64,000 nt of DNA, taken from the NCBI GenBank assembly GCA_021307315.1, contig JAJSPD010000091.1, positions 62,001-126,000 on the forward strand, read 5' to 3'. Origin of the DNA: Bisporella sp. PMI_857. Taxonomy: Eukaryota > Ascomycota > Leotiomycetes > Helotiales > Helotiaceae. Numbering within the stretch: position 1 is the first letter of the stretch; the number at the start of each line of letters is the position of its first letter. Positions 23,197 through 33,827 of the stretch are shown here, piece by piece. The position numbers and the translations under genes were made by a program. The notes beneath the pieces were generated by a model that saw only the letters and a list, made by a program, of their open reading frames with translations, was not told where the DNA came from and ran no database searches.

Positions 23197-25518
23197 GATT
23201 TCAATGATGTACAATTCGAAAGTAGGTATTATTTTGTGAGCTAAAAAGAAAGAAACAACTTTTGAAGGAGTGTAATGTCAAATCTGACAATAATGAAAGG
23301 ACTGGCAGGACGCGAAAGATTGTGATGGTACTGATGATTCTCTAAGAAAACTTCTCTACTGATATATATACCTGTATCCAACACAAGTAAAGGTAAGATA
23401 TGACGTCGGTTACCAAGAGCGAATGATAAGCTTACCATGATCGTTTAAGTTTGATCGACGGGTTAGCATCTCTTCTGTCTGGAGAAGGCCCGGAGGTGGA
23501 ATTGCGATCATCGAACAAATAACTAGGTTTCGGGCTTTTGAAACTGAGGGTTGTCCACTGTGCGCTGACATTTAACGCCAGAGCAATTTGATAATGATTT
23601 CAAGTTAATGATTTATTTCTTCTGCAGTATCCAATCATAAACCAGGCATGTGAGCTTTTTTCGTCAAAAATACCACAGAAAACCCTCATTCGGGTTCTAT
23701 CAACTACATTCTTTGTTCTTTGAGGAACTGGGGCAAGGTAGCGCCAAGCCAGTCCCAATCCATATCAAGAGATATTGAAGCGATCGTTGTGTCGATCATC
23801 TACTACCCCTGGCAATCATATTCCTTTCTCGGCCAACGCACAAACTTTTGTTGTAGCATGATGATCACGGTGCCTGAATCCTATGGTACACGCTGCATGA
23901 ATCGCCTGCTTTTAATTCTCCCGAACCAGTGGTGATAGCCTCACAGCCCCATTGCCGTTGCTGATCAGGGGTATTATTATTATTCTTTTCAATTGAGAAA
24001 AGTATTCACTTGTTTGATCGCAAATCAATTCAAACTTCGGATCTTTATTATCGCAATGACATCCTGTGAGGATATCAACAATACTCAGAGTTACTTACAT
24101 TTCTTGCCAAAGCAACCAATAATCGCCGAGTAATGGGAACTGTTGATAGCAGTTCTATCTTTATCCTAAGCAACTAGATTACTCTTTGAGATATTTTGAG
24201 ATTATGCAACACAATCTATCCACTAAAGCTGAAACGAATATATGTCTCTTGCCGCCATCCATACCTTTTCAAATCAGATCCTTAGACCTTCCTGGATAAC
24301 TCTTGCATATACTACTACAATTCATTGTTTCTGGTTCACCCTTCTCAACTTCTAATTTTCGAAGAACATATTCTATTGAGGGAGGCAGACTCTCATTTCA
24401 TCCCAGAACAGTCTCGACAACTGCCTTGGTATTATATTTCCAATCAGCCTAAGATATGTCATATCAGACATCTCGCTGTGGTCATAGCTTGTGTTGAATT
24501 ATCTTAACAGCAACCATGGCATCATGGTAAATTGGCATATCAAAAATTGAGCATGCCATGTGTGCGCATCATATTCCGTTTGAGATTCCTTGTATCTAAA
24601 TGGCTCGCTCTACCACGGATTTGGGACTCCCAGGACATGGCTTTGATATTGGCCGTACCGAAGTGATGCATTTAGTCCCTCCCAGGTACTGGATAAAATC
24701 TCTTCAAAATTGACTATCAAGGGTATAAGAAGATTCAAGTGTAAAAGCGTATGCAGTGAATATTAAAGCGGCCGAGAGTAACCCGGTAACCTAGCTACTA
24801 TAGAGATTAAGGTTTACAGAGCTGATTGTCTGGTTGCTATCATTAAAAAGGACAAGTATCATCAATTGACGCTCATTTGGATAAGTTGGTAGTAGGTAGA
24901 AATCTAATCAACACTAAAACTAACTAAACTCGAGTTATTCTATGTATCCCGAAGCAGAAACTGTATACGCTCACTAGAATAATCTGTCTGCGTAGGGAAT
25001 AGCCTGAAGACTGATTATTAGTACATTCATCCCACCAAGTCGATTGTCTAGCATCCTGGCAAATATCCCATTCGGTAGGTTGGTCGAAATCTTGGCGATC
25101 TATTTGTTAATGATGTTAAATTTATTTGCAACTGCGGATCCTCTGGTAGAATTCCAGGTTGTCCGGGAGGGTTTGGACGTGGCTCATGGAGCAACGCAGG
25201 ACTCGTAATCCCTGCTCCTATGAAAGAAAGTACAGCAAGTCAAGTCCTTGCTAGCTCGCATGTGTTAAATATAGTCATTTCAAAACGAAGCTTACTCTTC
25301 GACGAGGAAACAAGCTAGTTTGTAAATGCTTATGCTCTAGTGTCAAGTTTATAGAGGCGCTATATTCGCCGGGCAAATTAAGTTGAACATTATGAAGCTG
25401 GAGTAATTAACCTTGGTTCTTTCTACACTTCTATGACTGGATGCCAGAACACAATCTCCAACATATGAGTTTTTATGCCCAAGACTTTGTGGCAACCACC
25501 ACTAATAATAGGTTTCAA
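23197..25518. other. Long AT-rich gene-free region
   Basis: About 2.3 kb in which no ORF exceeds 75 codons with any motif. It separates the secreted protein from a degenerate gene. Sequence decay of an old insertion would fit, but I found no terminal repeats. Confidence 0.45.
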
Positions 25519-27100
25519 CTATTTGTATCCTATCAAATTCCTGCTCTTTCGCAGCCGTTTTCGTGTCTTACGTCCAGAAGTCGCCTGAATCCCATCACTA
25601 GCCTCGGCAGATGCATCAGACGAGCCTTCTGCTCTATGCTTTAAAGCGCTCCTATAACCAGAGCTTATGGCCTTAGTACTGATTCAGGCTCGCTAGACTC
25701 ACAGCCCTCTTCTTCCAACGGCCCTTCATGTAGCGAATCATCTTCGGAGTAATGCAAGATCTGTTCGGGGATGCCATCTTCTTGCTCAACATCCATGCAG
25801 GTATTGATGCCACTTGGGATAGCATCTATGAAATACTCGCCCATTTGACGGAAAGCAAACCTCTTCACAGCTTTGTGTGTAGTATTGACAACAACATAGC
25901 GTTGCCCAATCCATTTGGTGATGAAGTGTGGCAGCTAGTGTGGCAGCTCTCTTACCCTCAGTAGTTAGACATCGTCGTTCTTAGTACCTTCTCGTATTCG
26001 CTGCAGTGGCATCGCTTCAAGATTCGGATTCAGAAACAGCTGCTGTTGAGCCAGGCGTCTCGCTTTCTTCCGGTAATCCTGCGATCTGCCGTCTACTTGA
26101 CCGACAATGGCAAGCAGGAAACTTGCAGTTACCCATTGTTCGACCTCCAAAGAAGGTGGTTTCCCTATACTCTCATCGATTGCCTTTTCTAACTCTCTTG
26201 ATATCTTCAAGGTGCCGTAGAAGGGTGCCTTTGCATTTATATTGGCGTCGATGAACTTAATATTTGCAACGCCGTGGCTGTATACTAGGAAAGTATCGAT
26301 AATGCGGCCATATTTCTCTTCACGTGCCACAGCTCCATTATCGGCAACTTCATGTGAGGCCTTAGTTTTGATGCTCGCGATGTCTTGAGAAAATTGCAGA
26401 ATATCCGGGCGATCTGGGATGATACGCGTTTCATCTTCATGGCATTCGAGCACGAGTATTTCTTTAGTCGGAAATCCAATGCCACTCCAAGAGCACTGCC
26501 TCGGACCGCCAGCCTTCTGTTTCTTCTCTTTTGGCCAGTCTCCAGTATCATACATGGACTTCAAGGGAAGGTGAACCCATCTATGATCAGTAGTCGACTT
26601 CTTTGGTTCTTTATCTTTTATCAAGGAACTTGAGCTAATTTTTGCTGTCTGGCTGGGTTTTCATTTCTGTAACGCCTTCGCCATCTGGATTGGCTGTTGA
26701 TATCATAGGCATTTCGTCTCCTCCTCCTTCTACGCTGCTTTTCCTACGCTTGACTAGGGCTTCATAAGCTTGTGTTACTAGCTCCCATGCTTTAATATCA
26801 TTTTCTTCAGTCCTATTTGGAATCGGAGCCTCATGTGGATATCGAGGAGGACATTGGCCTTCACCAGTTGAAATCGTCGCATCGAGCGATCTGATCGATA
26901 TCACTGCATGAAGTTGGTTTTTACTATTTGAAGTGTCTTTCCGGGATTCTCCGTGCTCCTAATTTCCTTTTCTGCATGTAATGATTTTGAGGTGAGGTTG
27001 ACCTACCCGTTTGTTTCTAATTGACAAACCCGGATATCAGTACCTGCAACATGAGGCTATGGTCTCTAGCGGCGAAACCGGCCGTTGTTCCCTGTGCCAT
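25519..27100 (-). pseudogene. Uncharacterised gene, apparently frameshifted
   Basis: Coding-like segments follow each other on the minus strand but not in one frame. A first exon at 27100-27044 would start MAQGTTAGFAAR and end at a GTACTG donor. A segment at about 26900-26635 (YEALVKRRKSS) ends in a stop. The next frame, about 26645-25988, carries WVHLPLKSMYDTGDWPKEKK and DTFLVYSHGVANIKFIDA. A convincing 117-nt intron (25871-25987) leads to VKRFAFRQMGEYFIDAIP. That frame stops at 25665, while a third frame runs on to 25519 with a basic GRKTRKRLRKSR tail. At least two shifts (near 26635 and 25675) are needed to join it all. I do not recognise the family; the basic tail suggests a nuclear protein. 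An unusual exon structure or sequencing error could mimic the damage. Confidence 0.45.
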
Positions 27101-27193
27101 CTGAGAGTAAAGAGATACTAAAAAAACATCGTTCTCTCGTTGACTAGAAATAAACTTCACTTAAATTTGTATTATTATTGCAAGCTACATTAT

Positions 27194-28465
27194 CTATAAG
27201 GGGCTGTATTCATGCTTTAAAGCTCCGAAGCCGACCTGTGGCCGATATTCTTCCACATCCGTAGCCCCAAAATCCCATACGGAATACATTTGCCTCAACA
27301 GCGGTGTGCCAAATAGAAAGAAGCCATCATTATTTCCTCCATTAAAAGGTGGCCAGCATGCATCGTCGCGATATGCAAAGCCTGGCCGCCGCAGCTGCTC
27401 ACCAGTGAGGATGATCTCCCTTTGGTCTAAAATATCTCCAAATCTGAATGCAACCGACCACGATGAGTTGAATTCAGTACACAGCGGAATGTGGCCTCCT
27501 TCCAGTATTGCTCTGTAGTTCATGCCGATCGATGCATAGATCTCGTCGACCTTGTTTTCGGGAACGCTGATGGATCCAGCTCCTGTGTCGAAGACTCCCC
27601 ATGAATAGTCGAGGGGAACATAAGTCTCATTCACAACACCGTCTACTTCCGTTTTGAAGCCGCTCATTGTGACCAGAGATGACCGCCAAACTTGATATTG
27701 ATTATCTCGTGTCTGCAACGGGACCCACGTGAGGTTACCTTCCACATAAACGTCCTCTTTGGAGCCGCCAAGGGTAAGCACACCTTCACCAGCCGAACTC
27801 CCCGTGTCATTGAACTCCTTGCCGTAGTACAACCCAAAGCGCGGTTCATCCAAGGCTCCCTCCTCGATGAGCGTTTCTACTAACGTAGTGGTATTCGCAT
27901 CAGAGATTGTTGAGAAGGCCAATCCTAAGAAACCATCGCCAGCTGTCTGCGCCCAATCAGTTACATCAACGGACATGAATGTCTGGTTCCAGGTCAGGTC
28001 TCCAATTTGGAATTGATCATAGACACCTGAGCCCGAGGTATCACCGCCTAGGTACTCGATTGTGGCGTATGTTCCTAGAGAACCGCTTGTCGTCGATGCG
28101 CTGGCATTGTAACCATTACGAGGGAACCTTATATTATTTAGTATTTAGATCCAAGTCAATTGGACAATTAAAAAAAAAGGCTTACGTACCCGCTGTAATT
28201 ATTGCATTCTGTTACACAAAACTCATCCCTCACCCACACCGTGGAACTGCCCGTGTCGAAAAGAAGCAAATACTCCTCTGCCGGTGTGCCAATAGCGACT
28301 TTAACGAGTGACTACATATCGAAAATTATTTAGCTGTCAAATGAAAAAGTGTAGATAGAAACTTACATAGGAGTTTTTGACCCAGATTGGAAGATCAAGA
28401 ACAGCTGCTGACGCAACTGACGACAGGGAAGCGACCAGTACGAGCGAGTGGAAGAGTGTTGACAT
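27194..28465 (-). CDS. Secreted pepsin-like aspartic protease (A1)
   Basis: Three exons, 28465-28367, 28311-28190 and 28127-27194, give 384 residues; introns are 55 and 62 nt. A signal peptide covers residues 1-20 (MSTLFHSLVLVASLSSVASA). The first catalytic motif is LLLFDTGSSTVWV (in exon 2) and the second is WGVFDTGAGSISVP (in exon 3), so both lobes and both aspartates are present. The VGFGAL near the C-terminus and a cysteine pair around CTEF and CWPP fit the fold. The length is about that of other secreted fungal aspartic proteases with no propeptide or a very short one, which is a little unusual. No GPI-like tail is seen. It probably digests extracellular protein at acidic pH. It sits upstream of the methyltransferase on the same strand. 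Confidence 0.93.
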
Positions 28466-28852
28466 TTTTAATGAATGGAAAACAGCCCTGAGAGCAGTGA
28501 TGTTGGCACATGAGCATCGATGCTCTCTCTACATATATTTAATGTTGATGGCCAGGAGGGGAAGGTTCCAAGAGCATCTCGTATCCGTCAGTAGACTTTC
28601 CCCTGTGTCGATCATGGTCATCAGTGTCAATGCCGAATTACGAGATCCAAAGTGGGGGGGGAAACAAGTACGTGCCGGATGGCTGAGCGCATGGTAATAA
28701 ACATCTCCTAATTTTAACTGGTCCGGATTGTTTCACTAGTCGCAGTTCGTATCTAAAAATGAGAATTATGTCATAGGGAAGAGAGATGTCAAGCGCAAAG
28801 TCCTCAATCAACAACTCAACTCATCCATTCCATTCAACTCTCCTATGGAATC

Positions 28853-29692
28853 TTAGGCTCTACACAATATCTCACCATGTAAAATTGAGAACCATGCATC
28901 CTCATCTTTACCCCATCTCCTCCAACACGCCGCCATCCTCTCCAGATCTTCTTGCTTACAATGTCCACCATCAACCGCAAATCCCCTGAAACTAGACTGT
29001 GTCAACCTCTCCGCCCAAAGATCACTCCACCATGCCCTCTCTTCCTGTGTACTATAACACCAGCTGCCTGTGCTACACGTGATATCCTCCCTTGCAAACC
29101 CAGCTTGGCGGGCCCAAACATGGATATGGGATCCCGGATTTGGATTGCCTCCTTTGGCCTCCGAGACTCGAGTATGGACGTCTTTCCACTCAGCCAGCTC
29201 TGGTAACTCGGGATACCAGGTCATGACGGCGCTCTCGCGCACCGCCACAAGCCCACCGGGCTTCGCAACCCTTCTCATCTCCCTGAGACCCTGGACCGGA
29301 TCTCTGATATGTTGCAGAACCTGATGGGCGTGCACGATGTCAAAGGCGTCATCTTCGAAAGGCAGAGCATGGATGTCGCCTATTTTGAACTCGATGTTCG
29401 TGACATTTTGCTCAGCAGCCAAGGCACGCGCGTGTGCCAGGGGCTCATCTGTATACTCAACTCCAGTGAGATGACCGTCGGAGATGTATTTGGCGAGGTC
29501 AACTGATATGCTGCCTGGTCCGCAGCCTACATCTAGAATTTTCATGTTAGGTTTTAGGCGTGGCAGGAGATACGGGATTGAATTTGTAGCTGTGCGCCAC
29601 GAATGAGTGCGAAGGACGGAAGCACTATGATCTGAGGCGTAGACTCCATCCTTGAGCGCCATATCGGTGTTCTTCGATGCATTGATAGTCAT
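28853..29692 (-). CDS. Class I SAM-dependent methyltransferase (UbiE/COQ5-like)
   Basis: A single-exon gene of 279 codons with an ATG at 29692. The SAM-binding glycine loop is MKILDVGCGPGSIS (about residues 49-62), an acidic residue follows strand 2 (TGVEYTDEP), and motifs II/III read GDIHALPFEDDAFDIVHAHQ and GGLVAVRE. This is the Methyltransf_11/25 fold. The C-terminal 100 residues (HVWARQAGF and a Trp-rich stretch) form the cap. The substrate cannot be read from sequence; relatives methylate quinones, sterols and secondary metabolites. It lies 9 kb from the peptide precursor, so a role as a tailoring enzyme there is possible but unproven. The gene is intact. Confidence 0.92.
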   Translation of the reverse strand: MTINASKNTDMALKDGVYASDHSASVLRTHSWRTATNSIPYLLPRLKPNMKILDVGCGPGSISVDLAKYISDGHLTGVEYTDEPLAHARALAAEQNVTNIEFKIGDIHALPFEDDAFDIVHAHQVLQHIRDPVQGLREMRRVAKPGGLVAVRESAVMTWYPELPELAEWKDVHTRVSEAKGGNPNPGSHIHVWARQAGFAREDITCSTGSWCYSTQEERAWWSDLWAERLTQSSFRGFAVDGGHCKQEDLERMAACWRRWGKDEDAWFSILHGEILCRA

Positions 29693-30332
29693 GCTCTCGG
29701 GTATCTCATGTCACGATGTTGGGCGATCCTCACTTTGAATTTTTATGGGTAGCTTTATCTGAGCATGCGCCGGTGCTTTCTTAGGTAATAGATACTTCAC
29801 ACGCCTCTTGGTACAATGATTTGACTAGTTTTATCAGCGTACTGACTTCATATGCTTTGTGAAATGTTGATTTCAGTTTGTAAGTGGATCACTTGCAGAC
29901 CTCAGGCAGCCATGAAGCACAGCCACACCAATCTGTGATCAAAAACTGATGGCCGAGTGCCTTCTGCTGTACTAGGGCCCGAGGCTACCAGCTTAGAGTC
30001 AGAATACATATTCGGAAGATATAATGGAAGATATAATAGTAGATACCCAAAGCGCGTAATGATAAGACTTAGATTCTGAAGCTAGTTTGCTCACATAAAA
30101 TCAATTATAACAGACTAAAGCCAGATGTACCATATACTATGCAAGTTTTATGTGCTGAACTCCTCGACCAATGCAGTCGAACCGCAAAAGGCGAATGCTC
30201 TTGCAGAGGCACAGTTGCGCCTTGTAGTCTTACAAATACCTCCTAGTCATGCAACCCCTAGCCCAGCGCTCGCAGCAAAAAGTAACAACCGTATAGTTGA
30301 TATGTACATGCTAACCACATGTGCATCCCAAG
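29693..30332. other. Intergenic region, no gene seen
   Basis: This is the promoter side of the methyltransferase gene and the 3' side of the nucleoside-hydrolase-like gene. No supported ORF or RNA gene. Confidence 0.4.
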
Positions 30333-31958
30333 CTACTTTGCAAACAAAAGACCCCCCTTCATCAGAGCCTTGATAGCTGTTGCCATTTTCCGGCCATTAA
30401 CACCCGGGATGGCCGGGCTTTCCTCCACTGCTTTGAGGTTCTTCTCTAGATCCCCTTCGACTCCGGGAATTCTCTCAATGCCAACAACCCTGTGTAAAAT
30501 TTCCCACTTGACTGTTTCTTCATTGACGACGCCAAGTTTCTTCACCACGTCGTCACCAGCTACACCGAGAGCCGCGAGAGCATCATAAAGTGTACATTTA
30601 TCGAGTAATGCGAAAGCTTCATCTGCGCTTGCTGGGTGATTCGTTCGTATCTGCTTTCCCTCTGGATTCAACAGGTAATTCCCAACCACATCTCTCTTGT
30701 AGGATGAGCTTGGTGTCCAGCTCGTTTTGTTTATGAGGTACCACTCTTCGTTCATAAATGATGCGAATCGTGTATCTTGGTGGCCACAAGATGTATAGAA
30801 ATGCCGCTCCTGATGCCAATGTATTCTTTTGAGATATCGGCCAATGTCATGCCCATCCTTGCTCAGCTCTTGAAAGAAATCAACCGAGATAGGGGTGGCA
30901 AATGCGGCTGCCTTGCCCCACACAGTGGATGGGATATCATTCAAGTTCATGAAGTCATGCCACACTGTTGCTGCCTTGAAATGATACTTGTTATTTGCGC
31001 CAGCCTTTAAGGGTGTCGTATAGTTAGTTTGGGGGTCCACACTATAAGCTCCTTGAATGTGTACATGATCCAAAGAATCTTTAGTTAAAAGTCCAGGGAA
31101 TTTGCTTGAGAATTCGGCGATATCCATCAAAGATGAAATGAGGAGAAGTTTGACCTTGCACTTGTCCTTGATAGCATTGCTGAAGATGTTATGGAGGAGA
31201 CTTGAGCCATCTTCAATGCGATCATTCTCTGCAGCCAAGAAATCGCAATAACCAAACTCATAGTGGTTTTCTTTGTGGATCTTGCTCGCCTCATCCTCAG
31301 GTGGAATTCCCTGGGAGCCGATGCCAACCGGGATGTCTCGTAGACTCATCTTATCCAACGCGCCTCTTGCCAGTCTGGCACGCTTTGCTGCAGGGTGAAG
31401 ATTTGTGACGACACCGACCAGTTCAATCACTTGTAAGCGATGAAGCTCTGCTAGAACAACAAGAGCCGTAAGATCGTCGAGATCCTTCCCAATATCGCTG
31501 ATAACGGCAACTCGAGGAGGCGAGATGCCTTTGGCTCTTCGTGTTTGAACAACCTCTCCAAGCGCGAGATAAACACTCTTATACTCATCACTCAAGCCTC
31601 TATGCATCATCCTGGCGATCCTTCTTGATAATTTATTTTTTAGTTTTCGAAACATTTTGAGAAGAGGTTGTTGACTGCCATAGGGTAGGACTGCTGTTTG
31701 CGATAATTCTGGGCAGGTTTTTGTTTGCAGTCTTGGGTTCTTTGTTAGCAACTGGCGCATTGTTTGGCTCTTTGAAGTGTACCCTTGGGAGTGAATCACA
31801 GGCTTAGTCCTGACGCTCCAACCCAAGTCATAGATACGTAGTAGTGTATCGTAACATCGCGACTTGAGTTCTATCTGATCAGACCAACTCGTTTCCAGTG
31901 CATCAAAAAGTTTTATAAACATTTCGAAGAGAATGATCGAAATGGTATTGTAAGCCAT
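30333..31958 (-). CDS. Inosine/uridine-preferring nucleoside hydrolase-like protein
   Basis: The start chosen is the ATG at 31958 (541 residues); the open frame extends to a TTG at 31997. The N-terminal 150 residues are basic and match nothing I know. From about residue 150 comes VAVISDIGKDLDDLTAL, a variant of the DxDxGxDD calcium/ribose-binding motif of nucleoside hydrolases, followed by VIELVGVVTN, VKLLLISSLMDIAEF and DHVHIQGAY at the positions of later active-site strands. Canonical enzymes have DTDxGxDDA; here the first Asp pair is D-I-G-K-D, so catalysis needs testing. Typical family length is 310-350, making this about 200 residues longer, partly the N-terminal extension. The C-terminal half (residues 300-541) resembles fungal members with extra helices. 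Confidence 0.72.
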   Translation of the reverse strand: MAYNTISIILFEMFIKLFDALETSWSDQIELKSRCYDTLLRIYDLGWSVRTKPVIHSQGYTSKSQTMRQLLTKNPRLQTKTCPELSQTAVLPYGSQQPLLKMFRKLKNKLSRRIARMMHRGLSDEYKSVYLALGEVVQTRRAKGISPPRVAVISDIGKDLDDLTALVVLAELHRLQVIELVGVVTNLHPAAKRARLARGALDKMSLRDIPVGIGSQGIPPEDEASKIHKENHYEFGYCDFLAAENDRIEDGSSLLHNIFSNAIKDKCKVKLLLISSLMDIAEFSSKFPGLLTKDSLDHVHIQGAYSVDPQTNYTTPLKAGANNKYHFKAATVWHDFMNLNDIPSTVWGKAAAFATPISVDFFQELSKDGHDIGRYLKRIHWHQERHFYTSCGHQDTRFASFMNEEWYLINKTSWTPSSSYKRDVVGNYLLNPEGKQIRTNHPASADEAFALLDKCTLYDALAALGVAGDDVVKKLGVVNEETVKWEILHRVVGIERIPGVEGDLEKNLKAVEESPAIPGVNGRKMATAIKALMKGGLLFAK

Positions 31959-33167
31959 TATACTTGTGCTGACAGCTAATTTAAAGCCTATTTCCAACCC
32001 TGACTGACCTTTCTCTGTAGTCGGCTTTTGTAACGTGAATGTAGATTGCTTGTGACATATTAGAACTAAGCTAATCTATTCTATTTCAGGGTATTAGCAA
32101 CTCGTGTTTCGGTGAGTCTCGTGAGATATCAAACGAACTGGCCAACGGCCGCTGCATAGCCGCTAAGCTAACAACCTTATTATGTGGTATGGTAGTAGAG
32201 TATTACTCTGAAGAGCTTCGCAGCCTAGCTGAACAGCAATAGAAGAAATATTTGGCTGTGGCAGCTACTTCTTCCAACCAATTGCGTGACTCTAGTCCTC
32301 TTCCTTACAGATGAGCCTACGCTCCAAATAGGATCTTCTCCTTTCACCGTTACTATATCCCGAGTCTTATCCATAATCCCTTGAACTGTCTCGTGATTTG
32401 TTGGTTCACGAAGGATATGTAAATTTGAGCAGGGTATCGTGGTCAAGCCTCATTGTCATCCTAAGAATCTTGGCAAGCTACTTTAATGACCCGCCATGAG
32501 CATGTGGAATATCCACCCAATCGCAAGCGTTTAAATCAAGCGGTTAATCGTGTCCGCCCTTTCTGCGATTTGCAACAAAACCACAATTTAAGTGATTCTT
32601 TGATGCTTATTGGATAGAGAATCGCTAAATTATTGGTCCATCGACATTGCCACTCAAACTGTGGCCATAATAGATAGCCGAAGGAAGTCAAGAGCCCAGA
32701 TCCCGACCATATGGTAATTCGTGAATGCATTTGCGCAAAAAGTCAGAGTCATGACGGATTTTGACTCCAGATTCCGTTTCCAGATCCTCGAATGCCTGCA
32801 GGAGCGACCGTAAATTTCTGTTGGAAAAGGTGTCACCGATTGGAATCGCGCGCGAAACGCCTGTCAAAGATGCCAGAGGCGGTGCTCATCGGTAAGCGAA
32901 GCATGTTTCCCACATGCTCAGCCTTGTGTCATGACCGGGCCATAATACCTGGACCCCGGAAATACAGTCAGGCCGTTGGTTTTTGCGACCAAAATCGCCT
33001 CGTGATTGCCTTCAGTCGAACTAAGCTAGGCTACTGTTTGTTCTATAAGGCTGGCTCGGTTCGTAATCCCAAACCAACATTCAAATCCTCATTTTCCAGT
33101 GGACATATTGCTCAGGGTCTCGTTTTCTAGAAATTGTTTTCCCCAATATTTCATTTATTTGCCAAAG
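31959..33167. other. Intergenic region with possible gene relics
   Basis: Short minus-strand open segments around 32536-33000 are broken by stops. They have coding-like composition, but I could not assign them to a family. No gene is called. Confidence 0.35.
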
Positions 33168-33827
33168 ATGGCTCTCTATACCTTTGCACATTCGGAGACG
33201 ATGCCTCTCGATATCGTTCCCAAAATATTCCAGAATTTAGGAATCGTTGACGGCGCTTCTCCTCCGCCATCAATTAATGCTGAAGACAAGGAAGATACAC
33301 GAGCAGGGAGGACTCAGCAGGCCAAGATCATTGTTGGATTTCCTGGTATAGGGAAGAGTACTATCGTGAAAGATATCGCCACCAACCCAGAGAAGTACAA
33401 ATGGCTGGGAATTGCCCAGATCCTGGACGAGCCAAATTATGCCAAAGGAAGAGAGGTCGAGTTCCTGACTGCTCTCCTTAATCTGGTTCAAGAACCAGGT
33501 CATGTTCTTCTGCTTCCTGCACACTCTTGGGTATGTGCATTGACATTCCTCCGAAGAGTATACTTATATATTTCACAGATTGGAGAATTTCTTGTTGAGC
33601 AGAAGCTATCCTTCACCTCTGTCTTCCCAACACGCGATGCGAAGGAAGAGTATCGAACTCGATATGTAAACAGAGGAAGCCCTATGGCCCTAATAGAAAA
33701 GGTTTACAGCCTGTGGGATATTTTCATCGACAGTATGAAATTCACGCAGCAATACTGTAACCATGTTATCCTTGAGAAGGAACAATATCTTGCGGATGTG
33801 TTTCCAATAATCATGAAGAGACTCTAG
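33168..33827 (+). CDS. P-loop NTPase of a family otherwise typical of phage-like genomes
   Basis: Two exons, 33168-33530 and 33579-33827, give 203 residues; the 48-nt intron (GTATGT...CACAG) is a multiple of three, so it also reads through as an ORF. Walker A is IIVGFPGIGKST (residues 54-65). The second half has FPTRDAKEEYRTRYVNRG, then a Trp-containing helix and VILEKEQYLADVFPII. From memory, that succession (P-loop, a short aliphatic Walker-B-like strand LLLPAH, EEY..RY..RG, a helix, then a strand and YLADV) is seen in small ATP-binding proteins of phages and large DNA viruses with unknown substrates. Codon use and the intron look fungal, so the gene is at home. It may be a small-molecule or nucleoside kinase. 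No partner is evident. Confidence 0.7.
   Translation: MALYTFAHSETMPLDIVPKIFQNLGIVDGASPPPSINAEDKEDTRAGRTQQAKIIVGFPGIGKSTIVKDIATNPEKYKWLGIAQILDEPNYAKGREVEFLTALLNLVQEPGHVLLLPAHSWVCALTFLRRVYLYISQIGEFLVEQKLSFTSVFPTRDAKEEYRTRYVNRGSPMALIEKVYSLWDIFIDSMKFTQQYCNHVILEKEQYLADVFPIIMKRL

Noticed and set aside
28853..29692. Calling the methyltransferase COQ5
   Set aside because: The motifs show only the class I fold; ubiquinone-specific residues could not be recognised.
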